Assembly (NCBI GenBank): GCA_016934735.1
Contig: JAFGSG010000034.1
Location: 1-54,203 of the forward strand
Direction of reading: 5' to 3'
Source of the DNA: Spirochaetota bacterium
Lineage (GTDB): Bacteria > Spirochaetota > UBA4802 > JAFGDQ01
DNA: 54,203 nucleotides
Every line of letters starts with the position of its first letter. The stretch's first letter is position 1. This document shows positions 1 to 9,547 of the stretch, one piece after another. The notes under the pieces are model-generated. The model worked only from the letters and a program-made list of their open reading frames with translations, searched no databases and had not been told where the DNA came from. A program made the translations under genes and the position numbers.

Positions 1-1
1 C

Positions 2-1336
2 GACATCAAGGACCGCATACTTGAGTTTATCAGTATCGGCAAAATGAAAGGCAATATATCCGGATCAATCCTGTGCTTTATAGGGCCTCCGGGAGTGGGA
101 AAAACATCGATCGGGAAGTCGGTCGCAGAAGCATTGAACCGCAAGTTTTACAGATTCTCGCTCGGGGGCATGAGGGACGAAGCGGAGATAAAGGGCCACA
201 GAAGGACGTACATAGGAGCAATGCCGGGCAAGATGATACAGATACTCAAGCTCGCGCAGACATCAAACCCTGTGATAATGCTGGACGAGATAGACAAGAT
301 AGGCGCGAGCTTCCAGGGCGACCCCGCTTCCGCGCTTCTGGAAGTGCTCGACCCTGAGCAGAACTCCCAGTTCCTTGATCATTATATTGACGTAAGATAC
401 GATCTCTCGAATATCCTGTTCATCGCGACTGCCAATCAGCCGGATACTATCCCCCCTGCCCTTATTGACAGGATGGAAGTCATGAACCTGTCCGGATACA
501 TTGCTGAAGAAAAAATACAGATCGCAAAAAGATATCTTGTGGCCAAGCAGCTTGCGGAGCACGGATTAAAGAAAGACATGATCTCGTTCAGCACTGCCGC
601 GATTAAAAAAATAATCGACGGATACGCGAGGGAAGCAGGAGTGCGCAGCCTGGAGAACAGCATTAAAAAAATAATGCGAAAGGCAGCACGGAAATTCGCA
701 GAAGGCCAGAAGACAAAAATTAACGTTACCGAAAAGAACATAGAAGAATTTCTGGGCAAACCCAGATTCACCGACGAGTCCCTGTATTCAAAAAGTATAC
801 CGGGCGTTGTCATGGGCCTTGCATGGACGAGCATGGGCGGCGTAACTCTTTACGTGGAGGCAACAGCGGGCCCGTCAAAAGCAAGAGGATTCAAGCAGAC
901 AGGACAGCTTGGCGCAGTCATGAAAGAATCCACAGAGATCGCCTATACATACATAAGTTCGAACATAGATAAATACAGGCTGGATAAAGAGTTCTTTGAG
1001 AATAATCTTATTCATCTCCATGTGCCTGCAGGCGCGACACCAAAGGACGGGCCTTCGGCAGGCATCACTATGGCCACAGCGCTGTATTCGCTCGTAAAAA
1101 ACAAGCCGGTTAAAAAGCAGATCGCGATGACGGGAGAGCTGACGATCACCGGCAAAGTGCTGCCCATAGGCGGAGTAAAGGAAAAGACTATCGCAGCAAA
1201 AAGGGCGAAAGTGAAGACGATAATCTATCCATTCGAGAACAAAAAGGATTTCGATGAACTGCCGGCTCACATCAGGAAAGGATTAAACGCCAGGTTCGTG
1301 AATTATTTTGAAGAAGTGCTGGATATTGTTTATTGA
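2..1336 (+). CDS. lon: ATP-dependent protease Lon, C-terminal part (cut by the window edge)
   Basis: Lon is a cytoplasmic AAA+ serine protease that degrades damaged and regulatory proteins. The reading frame is open from base 2, ahead of the ATG at 44, so the N-terminal substrate-binding domain lies outside the window. Visible in order are the AAA+ module (Walker A GPPGVGKT, Walker B IMLDEID, sensor region [11 protein letters not shown]) and the proteolytic domain with the catalytic serine in [10 protein letters not shown] and the catalytic lysine in the [13 protein letters not shown] segment. The C-terminus is intact. The gene converges on clpC. By eye its G+C (about half) and codon choice are clearly richer than in clpC next door, which may reflect different ancestry or selection. 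Confidence 0.97.
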   Translation, partial: DIKDRILEFISIGKMKGNISGSILCFIGPPGVGKTSIGKSVAEALNRKFYRFSLGGMRDEAEIKGHRRTYIGAMPGKMIQILKLAQTSNPVIMLDEIDKIGASFQGDPASALLEVLDPEQNSQFLDHYIDVRYDLSNILFIATANQPDTIPPALIDRMEVMNLSGYIAEEKIQIAKRYLVAKQLAEHGLKKDMISFSTAAIKKIIDGYAREAGVRSLENSIKKIMRKAARKFAEGQKTKINVTEKNIEEFLGKPRFTDESLYSKSIPGVVMGLAWTSMGGVTLYVEATAGPSKARGFKQTGQLGAVMKESTEIAYTYISSNIDKYRLDKEFFENNLIHLHVPAGATPKDGPSAGITMATALYSLVKNKPVKKQIAMTGELTITGKVLPIGGVKEKTIAAKRAKVKTIIYPFENKKDFDELPAHIRKGLNARFVNYFEEVLDIVY

Positions 1337-1360
1337 TTACGGGCGGGTTATTCAGATTGC

Positions 1361-1399
1361 GTCCCAAAGCCCTGTTTAAAAAATTACACGTTTTGGGAC
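1361..1399. other. Inverted repeat between the convergent lon and clpC genes
   Basis: GTCCCAAA at 1361-1368 is matched by TTTGGGAC at 1392-1399, giving an 8-bp stem with a 23-base loop in the 69-base gap between two converging genes. A bidirectional terminator is the natural reading, but there is no clear T-run on either side. Confidence 0.35.
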
Positions 1400-1405
1400 A
1401 GGAAT

Positions 1406-3955
1406 CTAACTGATCTCAACTTCCTTCTCTTCAAACTGTTTTTTAAGAACATCCTGAGGATCAATTATGTTTTCCTGTTCCCCTTTTGTCTTTACTGTTT
1501 CTTCCGCTTCCTTAAGCTCTCCGGATTTCACCATCGGTTTAAAGTACAATGAACTGCTTTTAACGCCTACATATATAGCCGCGGTTTTGCTCTCATTCAC
1601 AGATCCTTTAATCATCGCAAGGGCAACCTTATCCTCAATCTCCGCTATGATTGTCTTCTTTAAATAGCGCGCGCCGTATTTATCATCATAGCCTTTATCG
1701 ACAAGGAATCTTTTTACAGCCCGTGAAAAGATAAGTTGAATGCCTTTTTCAGCCAGATTACTGTTGACTTCAATGAGCATAATATCAACAATCTGTTTTA
1801 TATGCTTCTTCTCAAGTTTATGGAAGTAGATGATTTCCTGAACGCGGTTTAAAAGCTCAGGGCTGAATACCTGTTTAATTTCCCTGAACGCGTTCCTGCT
1901 GCTGTCTTCCTGATCACTGTCAGCATTTATTTCCATAAATCCCATTTTCCCTATGCCGGAAAAATCCTTATTCCCTATATTTGATGTTAAAATAATAATC
2001 GTATCCTTAAAACTGACCGCTGTCCCGAAGCTGTCTGAAAGCTCTCCTTCTTCCAGGATCTGAAGCAATATGTTAAAGATGTCAGGATGGGCCTTTTCAA
2101 TTTCATCAAAAAGTATAACCGAATACGGCCGTCTTTTAATTTTTTCGGTTAACAGCCCCCCGTTTTCATAGCCGATATATCCGGGAGGAGATCCGATAAG
2201 CCTGGAAACCGAATGCTTCTCCATGTATTCGGACATGTCAAGACGTATGAGTGAATCCTCATCATTGAACAAAAAAGCCGACAGGGCTTTGGCAAGTTCG
2301 GTTTTTCCAACACCGGTCGGCCCTAAAAATATAAACGAGCCGATCGGGGATTTTTTATTTCTCAATCCTGTTCTTGACCGCCTTATAGCTTTGCTCACAG
2401 CTGCAATGGCATGATCCTGGCCGATTATTCTTTTACGCAGTTTCTCTTCAATCTGCAATAATTTATTTGTTTCGGATTCATTCAGCCTTTCAACCGGTAT
2501 GCCTGTTGCCTGTGCTACAACGGAGGCTATGTCATCAACAGAAACAGTCACCTGATAATCATTTATCTTCTGCTGCCAGTCGTTCATCTTTGTTAGAAGA
2601 AGCTGTCTTTTATTATTTGTTATATCCCTTATACCCGCAGCCCGTTCATATTCCTGAGCAATTACCAGGCTGTTTTTCTGGAAATTCAGATTTCTGATTT
2701 CTTCTTCAATTGCCAGTATATCTGCGGGTTTATTGCAGTGTTCAAGCCTTGCCTTGGAACCTGCTTCATCCAGAATATCAATTGCTTTATCCGGCAGATG
2801 CCTGTCATTGACATAACGATATGAGTAAATAACCGATTTTTCCACAGCCTCATCGGTGTATTTCACTTTATGATGTATCTCGTATCTTTCTTTAAGGCCT
2901 CTTAAAATCTGAATCGATTCTTCTATGCCGGGTTCTCTCACAAGAACAGTCTGGAATCTTCTCTCCAGTGCTTTATCCTTTTCAATATACTTTTTGTATT
3001 CCGCTAAGGTAGTGGCGCCTATGCACTGAAGCTCGCCTCTCGAAAGAGCGGGCTTCATAATATTGGCAGCATCAACCGCGCCCTCTGCGGCTCCCGCTCC
3101 GATAAGGGTGTGAAGCTCGTCTATAAAAATAATAATATTATCTTCCGATCTGATCTCTTTAATTATCCTTTTGATCCTGTCTTCGAATTCTCCCCTGAAT
3201 TTTGTACCTGCCACTATTGCGGCAATATCCAGAGTGTAAACGAGCCTGTTCTGAAGTGGTTCAGGTATTTCTTTATTGGTAATCCTCTGAGCGAGCCCTT
3301 CGACAATTGCGGTCTTTCCTACTCCGGCTTCTCCGATCAAAACAGGATTATTTTTAGTCTTTCTCGATAAAATCCTTATTACTCTTTCGATCTCCACATC
3401 TCTGCCGATAACCGGGTCAAGCTTGTTATTCTGAGCCAGAGTCGTAAGATTTCTGGAGAATTCGTCCAGAGTGGGGGTCTTGCTTTTCTGAAGATTCCTC
3501 ACTCCCTGAGCTTCAGCCGCATTACCACTGAATTTAAGAATTTCGTTTCTGATTACATCATAATCAATACCTGCTTTTATTAAGCTGTCTATACCAGCGC
3601 ATGATCCGTCCCTGAATAATGCCAGAAGCAGATGTTCTGTACCTATATAATTGCTCAGTATTTTCTTCGATTCGCTTTTTGCAAGATCAATAATTCTGTT
3701 AAACCTCATATTAATGGGAACACTGCCGAGAGTGATTGCTGTTCCTGAATTTTTCATTAACTGCTCAACCTCATTACGGATAAGATCAAATCTTAAATCC
3801 AGCATCTTCAGTATTCTGGCAGCGACTGAATCATCGTCTTTAAGAAGGCCTAAAAATATATGTTCCGGCCCTATAAAGTCGGACTTTAATCTTTTGCCTT
3901 CAAACTGGGCAAATACTTCCAGTACTTTTTTAGATCTCTTTGTAAAATTATCCAT
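1406..3955 (-). CDS. clpC: ClpC-type AAA+ chaperone/unfoldase
   Basis: ClpC is a Hsp100 ring unfoldase that feeds proteins to ClpP; no clpP is in the window. The 849-residue product has the double Clp-N repeat (about 1-140), a first AAA+ domain with Walker A GEAGVGKT and Walker B IIFIDELH, a middle domain with a UVR-like segment (YERAAGIRD), a second AAA+ domain ([25 protein letters not shown]), and a C-terminal D2-small domain. The ATG at 3955 is chosen over an upstream TTG at 3973 because it has GGAG 8 bases before it and overlaps the mcsB stop (ATGGATAA), the usual translational coupling of mcsA-mcsB-clpC. The acidic tail rich in K and E is lineage-specific. Confidence 0.96.
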   Translation of the reverse strand: MDNFTKRSKKVLEVFAQFEGKRLKSDFIGPEHIFLGLLKDDDSVAARILKMLDLRFDLIRNEVEQLMKNSGTAITLGSVPINMRFNRIIDLAKSESKKILSNYIGTEHLLLALFRDGSCAGIDSLIKAGIDYDVIRNEILKFSGNAAEAQGVRNLQKSKTPTLDEFSRNLTTLAQNNKLDPVIGRDVEIERVIRILSRKTKNNPVLIGEAGVGKTAIVEGLAQRITNKEIPEPLQNRLVYTLDIAAIVAGTKFRGEFEDRIKRIIKEIRSEDNIIIFIDELHTLIGAGAAEGAVDAANIMKPALSRGELQCIGATTLAEYKKYIEKDKALERRFQTVLVREPGIEESIQILRGLKERYEIHHKVKYTDEAVEKSVIYSYRYVNDRHLPDKAIDILDEAGSKARLEHCNKPADILAIEEEIRNLNFQKNSLVIAQEYERAAGIRDITNNKRQLLLTKMNDWQQKINDYQVTVSVDDIASVVAQATGIPVERLNESETNKLLQIEEKLRKRIIGQDHAIAAVSKAIRRSRTGLRNKKSPIGSFIFLGPTGVGKTELAKALSAFLFNDEDSLIRLDMSEYMEKHSVSRLIGSPPGYIGYENGGLLTEKIKRRPYSVILFDEIEKAHPDIFNILLQILEEGELSDSFGTAVSFKDTIIILTSNIGNKDFSGIGKMGFMEINADSDQEDSSRNAFREIKQVFSPELLNRVQEIIYFHKLEKKHIKQIVDIMLIEVNSNLAEKGIQLIFSRAVKRFLVDKGYDDKYGARYLKKTIIAEIEDKVALAMIKGSVNESKTAAIYVGVKSSSLYFKPMVKSGELKEAEETVKTKGEQENIIDPQDVLKKQFEEKEVEIS

Positions 3956-5009
3956 AAACCGTACTCCATTCAAGCTGATCCCTTAAATACGATGCCCTGA
4001 AGATATCTCCTTCCCGAGTGTCATCAAATATTTTATCCGCGATTTTCTGCAGATGAGCCCATTGCATATTAATCATCAGATCATTTATTTTCTGTAATTC
4101 AATGCTTTTTATAATTGAAAGAATTATTCCCAGTCTGATATCAGACAACAGATCCATTGATTCAACATAACCTATCCTTCTGGCATATTTTAAAATACCG
4201 TATGACCTGCATATCCTGTCTTCCAGACGCACGCTGTGTTCGGAGAAATAATTCTCCCTCTCTTCAGTCTCCAGGTCTATTATTTTCCGTGTTACTCCGG
4301 TAAACTCCTCGAGCAATTCTATCTCCGGAATTCCTCTTGTGAAACCGCCGGATAAATTATACATACCCCCGAATGTCTTTAGGCCGTCCTGTTTAAGTCC
4401 TTCAATGTTCAGCCTGCTTAATTTAACGATAGTCTGAGCATCAATAATTCTCTTTGTAAAGAGAAGAACAGGCAGATGAAGAGTTGTTGAAATTTCCATA
4501 CCGCTGCCGGATGAATTTGACGTGATATAACCGAAATTCTCCGAAAAGACATAGACCGCAAATTTATTCAGTTCATTATCTACTTTGTCTGCAATACTGT
4601 AGGCTTCTGAAAGCTCAAGTCCGGGTTTTATTATCTGTATTTTAAAATGATCTTCATCATTGATTAATATAATAAAATCCTCAGAATCGCTTAAAATAAT
4701 AAAGGAATTTTCATTTGTTTCCATATTCTGTGAGATAATATTTCTTTCTCTGAAAAAACGCTTAGTATTACTATCCAGTGAATTTACATTCAGTAATTTT
4801 AATCCGGTAAATCCGGACTCTTTGATAAATCTTTCAGATACAGATCTTAGAAAATAGACATGGCTTCTTTTTTGTCTGTAGGAAAAAGGGATATTGTATA
4901 AATTTCTTATAAGCCTAAGGCGCATGGAAAATACTATATCAATATATTTCCCTGTTTTTAAAGGAAAGCACTGTTTTACTAATATACGCGTAAAATCCGG
5001 ATTATTCAC
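3948..5009 (-). CDS. mcsB: McsB-like protein arginine kinase, divergent active site
   Basis: McsB phosphorylates arginines to mark proteins for ClpC-ClpP. At 353 residues it has family length and lies between mcsA and clpC. Recognisable phosphagen-kinase blocks are FSMRLRLIRNL (for the usual SxRIRLARN), LINDEDHFKI (for NEEDHLR), GYITSNSSGSG (for TSCPTNLGTG) and a late GGMYNLSGG segment. The second Glu of the NEED box is kept. However, the active-site Cys is Asn, the Arg that normally follows GTGL is Glu (GSGMEIS), the NEED-box Arg is Lys, and the C-terminal phospho-arginine pocket RDxxRA reads GDIFRA. It may be a strongly diverged kinase or a pseudokinase adaptor. The start overlaps the mcsA end by 8 bases. 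Confidence 0.85.
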   Translation of the reverse strand: MNNPDFTRILVKQCFPLKTGKYIDIVFSMRLRLIRNLYNIPFSYRQKRSHVYFLRSVSERFIKESGFTGLKLLNVNSLDSNTKRFFRERNIISQNMETNENSFIILSDSEDFIILINDEDHFKIQIIKPGLELSEAYSIADKVDNELNKFAVYVFSENFGYITSNSSGSGMEISTTLHLPVLLFTKRIIDAQTIVKLSRLNIEGLKQDGLKTFGGMYNLSGGFTRGIPEIELLEEFTGVTRKIIDLETEERENYFSEHSVRLEDRICRSYGILKYARRIGYVESMDLLSDIRLGIILSIIKSIELQKINDLMINMQWAHLQKIADKIFDDTREGDIFRASYLRDQLEWSTVYG

Positions 5010-5505
5010 TTTTTCTGACCTCTATTAATTTATCGCGCAGTTTTGCTGCATCTTCATAACGTTCTTCTATAACAGCCCTTTTAAGCTCTTCATCAAGGTG
5101 TGCTTCGGAATTCGAAAGTCCTATTTGGGATTCATTTAACGCAGGAACATGCCCTATATCCATTATTTCAATGTAATTTGACGGTTTTTTCCCTGAATAT
5201 TTTTTTATATTATTAGCAGAAATTGTATTGAAAACAGAATTAAAATATTTATAACAGCTCGGACAACCCGGACGGCCGCTGTAAATTAATTCCTTTGTGG
5301 TCAAACCGCAATTTATACATATAATGCCGCCTTCTCCGTTTGTCCTTTCATTTTCCTTAATCAATTGCATGTCATTCTGATGCAGTGAGTTCAGCTTAAT
5401 ATTTTTAGCGCAATTCATGCAGAGATGGATTTCGTTTCGGCTATCATTAGAAAAATCAGTAAAATGAAACACGGCATCGGAATTGTCACAGTTGTCGCAG
5501 AGCAT
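5002..5505 (-). CDS. mcsA: McsA, zinc-binding activator of McsB with UVR motif
   Basis: McsA activates McsB and is the first gene of the mcsA-mcsB-clpC unit. The 167-residue product has four Cys pairs (CDNC, CMNC, CINC, CPSC) forming two treble-clef-like zinc sites in the N-terminal 90 residues. It ends with a UvrB/UvrC-type helical motif (EERYEDAAKLRDKLIEVR), as expected for the family. It starts 27 bases after a long inverted repeat that may control the operon. No ctsR gene is seen upstream; the next gene is divergent. Confidence 0.92.
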   Translation of the reverse strand: MLCDNCDNSDAVFHFTDFSNDSRNEIHLCMNCAKNIKLNSLHQNDMQLIKENERTNGEGGIICINCGLTTKELIYSGRPGCPSCYKYFNSVFNTISANNIKKYSGKKPSNYIEIMDIGHVPALNESQIGLSNSEAHLDEELKRAVIEERYEDAAKLRDKLIEVRKSE

Positions 5506-5531
5506 ATAGACCTCGCCGGATATAATATTAT

Positions 5532-5581
5532 TTAAAGACAGTATTAATAAAATCCGATTTAATATTTATTACTGTCTTTAA
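5532..5581. promoter_or_regulatory. Inverted repeat immediately upstream of mcsA
   Basis: TTAAAGACAGTA at 5532-5543 is complemented by TACTGTCTTTAA at 5570-5581, a 12-bp perfect stem around a 26-base AT-rich centre. It lies 27 bases before the mcsA start. It matches neither CIRCE (TTAGCACTC-N9-GAGTGCTAA) nor the CtsR heptad repeat, so it may be a different stress operator or an mRNA leader hairpin. The rest of the 304-base gap (5506-5809) is very AT-rich, and no gene was seen there. Confidence 0.5.
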
Positions 5582-5743
5582 GTATACAGTAAAAATTAAA
5601 AATTGCAAAACAATAATTTAAAAAAATTTAAAATTGTTCATTTGTAAATTTAAATAGTAAAATTTACAATTATGTATATCATAAAGTTGTTGCATTTTCG
5701 GATAAATGTGTGCATAATTAACAATTTACGTATTCATTAAAAA

Positions 5744-5759
5744 TTGTTTTATTAAACAA
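5744..5759. promoter_or_regulatory. Near-palindrome TTGTTTTATTAAACAA upstream of the ATP-grasp gene
   Basis: This 16-base near-palindrome ends 50 bases before the ATG at 5810. A closely similar perfect palindrome (TTGTTTATTAAACAA) lies in the porin promoter region at 25627-25641. A shared regulator is possible, but the motif is AT-rich and chance is not excluded. Confidence 0.25.
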
Positions 5760-5809
5760 CCAGGTTAACAAAAAAACATATATATATTTCAATAAATAAC
5801 TGCAATTGA

Positions 5810-7051
5810 ATGTTCTGGAAAAAGAAAACAATTCTTCAAAATAATTTTTTTATTTCCATCGGAGGCGGCATAAACCAGATACCTCTGATCGAGGAAGCAA
5901 AAAAACTTTCCCTGCTTACTATAGGTGTTGACAGAGATATCTGCGCAGCCGGCATGCATAAATGCGATATAAGAATACAGGAATCAATTGAGAACTACGA
6001 TGAAATTTATGATAAATTAAAAGACTTTCTCATAGAAGGCGAAATATCCGGAGTTCTTACTAAATCATTCGGACCTGCAATAAAAACAGCGAGTTATATC
6101 GCCGATAAACTGAATATCCCCCTGTTTCCATTCAGCAAAGCCGACAATTTTATAAATAAAGAAAAAATGAAAATTGCCTTAAAAGAGAATAAAATTAATT
6201 CGCCTGCTTTCATGATTTACTCAAATAAAAATGCAGACCTGAAGAAGATAAAAATACCCTATCCGTTCGTAATTAAACCGGTGGTAGGGCACGCTAAGAA
6301 AAATGTAGAGCTCATTTCGAATTCCAAAGGCCTTGATAAATATCTTAAAAACTTATCTGTTAAAAACGAAAATTATTTAATCGAAAAATTCATTGAAGGT
6401 GATGAAGTTATTGCAATCGGCATTGTTTCAAATGGAAAATTTCACCTTGTCGAAATAACAGATAAAATTAAATCAGCTTTGCCCTATTTTGTCGATATTA
6501 TGCATGTCTCCCCGTCAAAACATAATATTTTGTGGGACGAGATTCAGGAAATAGGGCAAAACATTGCAAATAGTTATGAGATTATCAATTCGCCGCTTAT
6601 TATGGAACTGGTAATTTCTGCAAATAATAATATTCATCTTATTGAGACAACCCCTGAATTCGGCGGAGAATTTCTCTCGGATATACTAATCCCGGAAAGG
6701 ACCGGATATAATATTATACAGGAATCCATTAAATCTGTAATAAATAATAATTTTTCTCCCCCGCAGGTAAATAAAAAAATACGGAAAAATGTTGTTGTTA
6801 AATATATCACAGGTACAGACGGAACCCTCTTATCGTTTAATCCGTTAAAATCAAAAAATTCCGGTATAATTTTTTCAAGGATATTCAAAGATATAGGTTC
6901 TAATATCCGGATTCCGGTGAGCAACCATGACAGAATTGGCGTAATTATTACAAAAGGCAATTCCGTAGAAGAAGCAATAAAAAACGCTGAAGAGGCGGAG
7001 GCTTTATTAAGCATCCGTATAGGTGAGAGCGGCGATTTTAAAAAATTATAA
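5810..7051 (+). CDS. ATP-grasp ligase of unknown substrate (carbamoyl-phosphate synthase/biotin carboxylase-like fold)
   Basis: The 413-residue product has a Rossmann-like pre-ATP-grasp domain (ISIGGGINQIPLIEEAKKL), a central ATP-grasp with the adenine-lysine segment PYPFVIKPVVGHAKKNV and the hinge YLIEKFIEGDEV, a metal-binding strand (HLIETTPEFGGEF), and a C-terminal lid. Such enzymes join a carboxylate to an amine or thiol through an acyl-phosphate; the substrate cannot be told from sequence. It is divergent from mcsA and followed by a separate promoter for the next gene, so it looks monocistronic. The SGxxxEAIKNAEEAE-like end resembles the C-terminal domain of other free-standing ATP-grasp enzymes. 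Confidence 0.8.
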   Translation: MFWKKKTILQNNFFISIGGGINQIPLIEEAKKLSLLTIGVDRDICAAGMHKCDIRIQESIENYDEIYDKLKDFLIEGEISGVLTKSFGPAIKTASYIADKLNIPLFPFSKADNFINKEKMKIALKENKINSPAFMIYSNKNADLKKIKIPYPFVIKPVVGHAKKNVELISNSKGLDKYLKNLSVKNENYLIEKFIEGDEVIAIGIVSNGKFHLVEITDKIKSALPYFVDIMHVSPSKHNILWDEIQEIGQNIANSYEIINSPLIMELVISANNNIHLIETTPEFGGEFLSDILIPERTGYNIIQESIKSVINNNFSPPQVNKKIRKNVVVKYITGTDGTLLSFNPLKSKNSGIIFSRIFKDIGSNIRIPVSNHDRIGVIITKGNSVEEAIKNAEEAEALLSIRIGESGDFKKL

Positions 7052-7059
7052 TATAATAA

Positions 7060-7088
7060 TTGACATGAGAAAAAATATCAATTATAAA
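7060..7088 (+). promoter_or_regulatory. Sigma-70-type promoter for the lipoprotein gene at 7172
   Basis: TTGACA (7060-7065), a 17-base spacer, then TATAAA (7083-7088). It begins just after the stop of the ATP-grasp gene and gives a leader of about 77 bases to the ATG at 7172. Confidence 0.6.
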
Positions 7089-7171
7089 AAAATATTAATA
7101 TCTATAATTTTACTTTGTATTTTTTTAAAGAAGTTCATTAAATAATCCGGATTGTTAAAGGAACGAGTCCA

Positions 7172-7837
7172 ATGTACAAATTAAGTATAATATTATTAGT
7201 TCTAATTGTTTTCAGCATCAACTGCAATGGGAATAAAGAACCTGTAATTACATTAGGAAAATCTTTTAATAAAGCAACACTTGAAGTCTCTGACGAAACA
7301 GATATTTTTAATAGAAACGATATTTTTGCTTATTCATTAAGCCAGCGTGATCCATTCGATGTTGAGATAATTAATCAAAGGATTTATCAGGGTAAAGAAT
7401 ATATAGACATGATCCGCAAAGAAAGTGTCGATATTACAGTTCCATCCGGATCCAGCAAAATCGGAGACGCCATCCCAGTTGAAAAATTAATTCAAAAATA
7501 CGGCAGTGGAAATTTTTTACTGCTTTTTGCTATTAATGACAGTGTTATTGCTAAAAAAGCTTTTGTAATTGAAGGGAGAGCACCTAAAACCGACAAAGGG
7601 CTTCACAAGCAAAAATACGAAGAAATAATGCCTATGAGAACCGGAAAGGATATGCCCATGCCTAATATGTATGGAACTGATGAAGCTGCATTAAATCAAA
7701 AAACAACTCCTGGGAAAACTGAAAAATACATTCCGGAAACTGATACAAGAGACAACGTTCCGGACCAGAGATTAACACCGGGAAGACAGGAAAAAAAGAA
7801 TATCCCAATAATGAGCCCGAGTGAAATGATGAAATAA
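7172..7837 (+). CDS. Hypothetical lipoprotein
   Basis: I do not recognise this 221-residue protein. The N-terminus MYKLSIILLVLIVFSINC is a type II signal sequence with Cys18 as the likely lipidated residue. The body (about 25-150) looks like a compact beta domain. The last 70 residues are low-complexity and rich in Pro, Lys and Thr with two related segments (TTPGKTEKYIPETD, LTPGRQEKKNIP), probably an exposed tail. AAGGA precedes the ATG. The gene converges on nadB, with only 15 bases between stops. Confidence 0.75.
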   Translation: MYKLSIILLVLIVFSINCNGNKEPVITLGKSFNKATLEVSDETDIFNRNDIFAYSLSQRDPFDVEIINQRIYQGKEYIDMIRKESVDITVPSGSSKIGDAIPVEKLIQKYGSGNFLLLFAINDSVIAKKAFVIEGRAPKTDKGLHKQKYEEIMPMRTGKDMPMPNMYGTDEAALNQKTTPGKTEKYIPETDTRDNVPDQRLTPGRQEKKNIPIMSPSEMMK

Positions 7838-7852
7838 ATCAGGCGGCAAATA

Positions 7853-9526
7853 TTACGAAAAAATGAAATCCTTTATCAGTTTTTTTTCAGCTTCCTTTCT
7901 TGATCTATGTATTATGTTTATTTTCTGATCATTTCTGGTTTTTGGATAATCCGTATTATAATGCAATCCCCTGCTTTCCTTCCTTAACATTGCACTTAAA
8001 ATAATGAGTTTAGCGGCTGCAGCAAGATTTCGCAGTTCAATTAATTTAGAAGACAATGTACTCCTTTTATAATAATCAAGTATCTCTTCCTCCAGAAATG
8101 CTATGCGCCTGTATGCCCTTTGAAGACGAAGGTCTGTCCGTTCAATACCGACATAATCCCACATTAACCATTTCAGTTCATCGAGATTATGCTGTATAAG
8201 CACCCATTCCTCGAAGCCGAAAGTGCCTGCCTTGCTCCACGCCGGGAAAGCGGGTATTCTGATATCCTTCCCGCTGTTTTTTAAAATGTTTGCTGAATGA
8301 AGAAAAGCCCTGTGGGAAAACACTATCCCTTCAAGCAGTGAATTGCTTGCGAGGCGGTTTGCGCCGTGAACACCCGTGCAGGCAGATTCACCCGAAACAT
8401 AAAGATTCCTGATGGAAGTCCTCCCGTTAATGTCGGACACTATGCCCCCGCATAAAAAATGAGCAGCCGGAACCACGGGTATAGGCACTTTAGAAATATC
8501 AATTCCTTCAGAAAGACAATGTTCAAATATTCCGGGGAACCTGCTTTTTAGAAATTTTTTGCCTTTAAATGTTACGTCCAGATAAACACACTTAGCGCCC
8601 GACTTTTTAAGCTCCATATCAATTGCTCTTGCGACTATGTCCCGGGGAGCAAGGTCTTTCAGAGGATGCGCGGTTTCCATTATCCGTTTATTTTTCGCAT
8701 TGATTAGAATGCCGCCTTCACCTCTTACTGCTTCCGATATTAAAAAAGCTTTCCCCTCATGCTTCTTCGAATAAAAGGAAGTCGGATGGAACTGATAAAA
8801 TTCCATATCGGAGATTAATGCTCCGGCTCTGTATGCCATAGTTATGCCGTCACCGGTCGCTATATCCGGGTTTGTAGTATGCAGGTAAACCTGCCCTACG
8901 CCGCCTGTTGCGAGCAGAGTAATTTTTGAATTAAAGATATGTACTGCACCGGTTGAATTTTCAAATATATACGCGCCGTAACATGTTATTGGATTTTTTC
9001 GGTTTAACAGGCGAAGCTGATGTTCTGTAAGAAGGTCAATCGCGGTATGATTTTCAAATATCCGGATATTTTTGATTGTTGAAATTTTAGCAAGCAAAGC
9101 GCTTTCAATCTCCCTTCCGGTTAAATCTTCGGCATGAACCACTCTGTTGCGTGAGTGTCCGCCTTCCCTGCCGAGATCAAGAACGTGTTTACCGTCAGCA
9201 TTTTTTTTATAAGTAAACTTTGTCCCCCAATTTATAAGCTCCTTTACCCTTTCCGGCCCCTCATGGACCAGTATTCTTACTGCTTTTTGATTGCATAATC
9301 CGGCGCCTGCTTTGAGAGTATCATCTATATGTTCTTTGAATGTATCTTCTCCGGAAATAACAGAAGCTATCCCTCCCTGAGCATAATTTGTATTTGAGTC
9401 GCGATCCTGTTTTTTTGTGACAATGTTGACACTTCCGATTTCCGAAGCTTTGATTGCAAAAGCAAGACCTGCAATACCGCTTCCTATGACGAGAAAATCG
9501 GAATAATATTTATTTTGAGCTGTCAT
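7853..9526 (-). CDS. nadB: L-aspartate oxidase
   Basis: NadB is an FAD flavoprotein that oxidises L-aspartate to iminoaspartate for NAD synthesis; in anaerobes fumarate can be the electron acceptor. It shows the FAD-binding start DFLVIGSGIAGLAFA, the family motif TNYAQGGIASV, the substrate loop HSRNRVVHAEDLTGREIE, the active-site stretch FYQFHPTSFY, and GVHGANRLASNSLLEG near the C-terminal flavin contact. Length (557 residues) is normal. The ATG at 9526 is preferred to an in-frame TTG at 9541, which lacks a Shine-Dalgarno site. nadA and nadC are not in the window. It lies 21 bases after tatD, so co-transcription is likely. Confidence 0.95.
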   Translation of the reverse strand: MTAQNKYYSDFLVIGSGIAGLAFAIKASEIGSVNIVTKKQDRDSNTNYAQGGIASVISGEDTFKEHIDDTLKAGAGLCNQKAVRILVHEGPERVKELINWGTKFTYKKNADGKHVLDLGREGGHSRNRVVHAEDLTGREIESALLAKISTIKNIRIFENHTAIDLLTEHQLRLLNRKNPITCYGAYIFENSTGAVHIFNSKITLLATGGVGQVYLHTTNPDIATGDGITMAYRAGALISDMEFYQFHPTSFYSKKHEGKAFLISEAVRGEGGILINAKNKRIMETAHPLKDLAPRDIVARAIDMELKKSGAKCVYLDVTFKGKKFLKSRFPGIFEHCLSEGIDISKVPIPVVPAAHFLCGGIVSDINGRTSIRNLYVSGESACTGVHGANRLASNSLLEGIVFSHRAFLHSANILKNSGKDIRIPAFPAWSKAGTFGFEEWVLIQHNLDELKWLMWDYVGIERTDLRLQRAYRRIAFLEEEILDYYKRSTLSSKLIELRNLAAAAKLIILSAMLRKESRGLHYNTDYPKTRNDQKINIIHRSRKEAEKKLIKDFIFS

Positions 9527-9547
9527 AAAATCCCGGATCAATAATTA

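Noticed and set aside
3956..3973. TTG start for clpC at 3973
   Set aside because: Lies inside mcsB and lacks a ribosome site; ATG 3955 has GGAG and matches homologue starts.
5506..5809. CIRCE or CtsR operator before mcsA
   Set aside because: Neither consensus is present; only the different inverted repeat at 5532-5581 was found.
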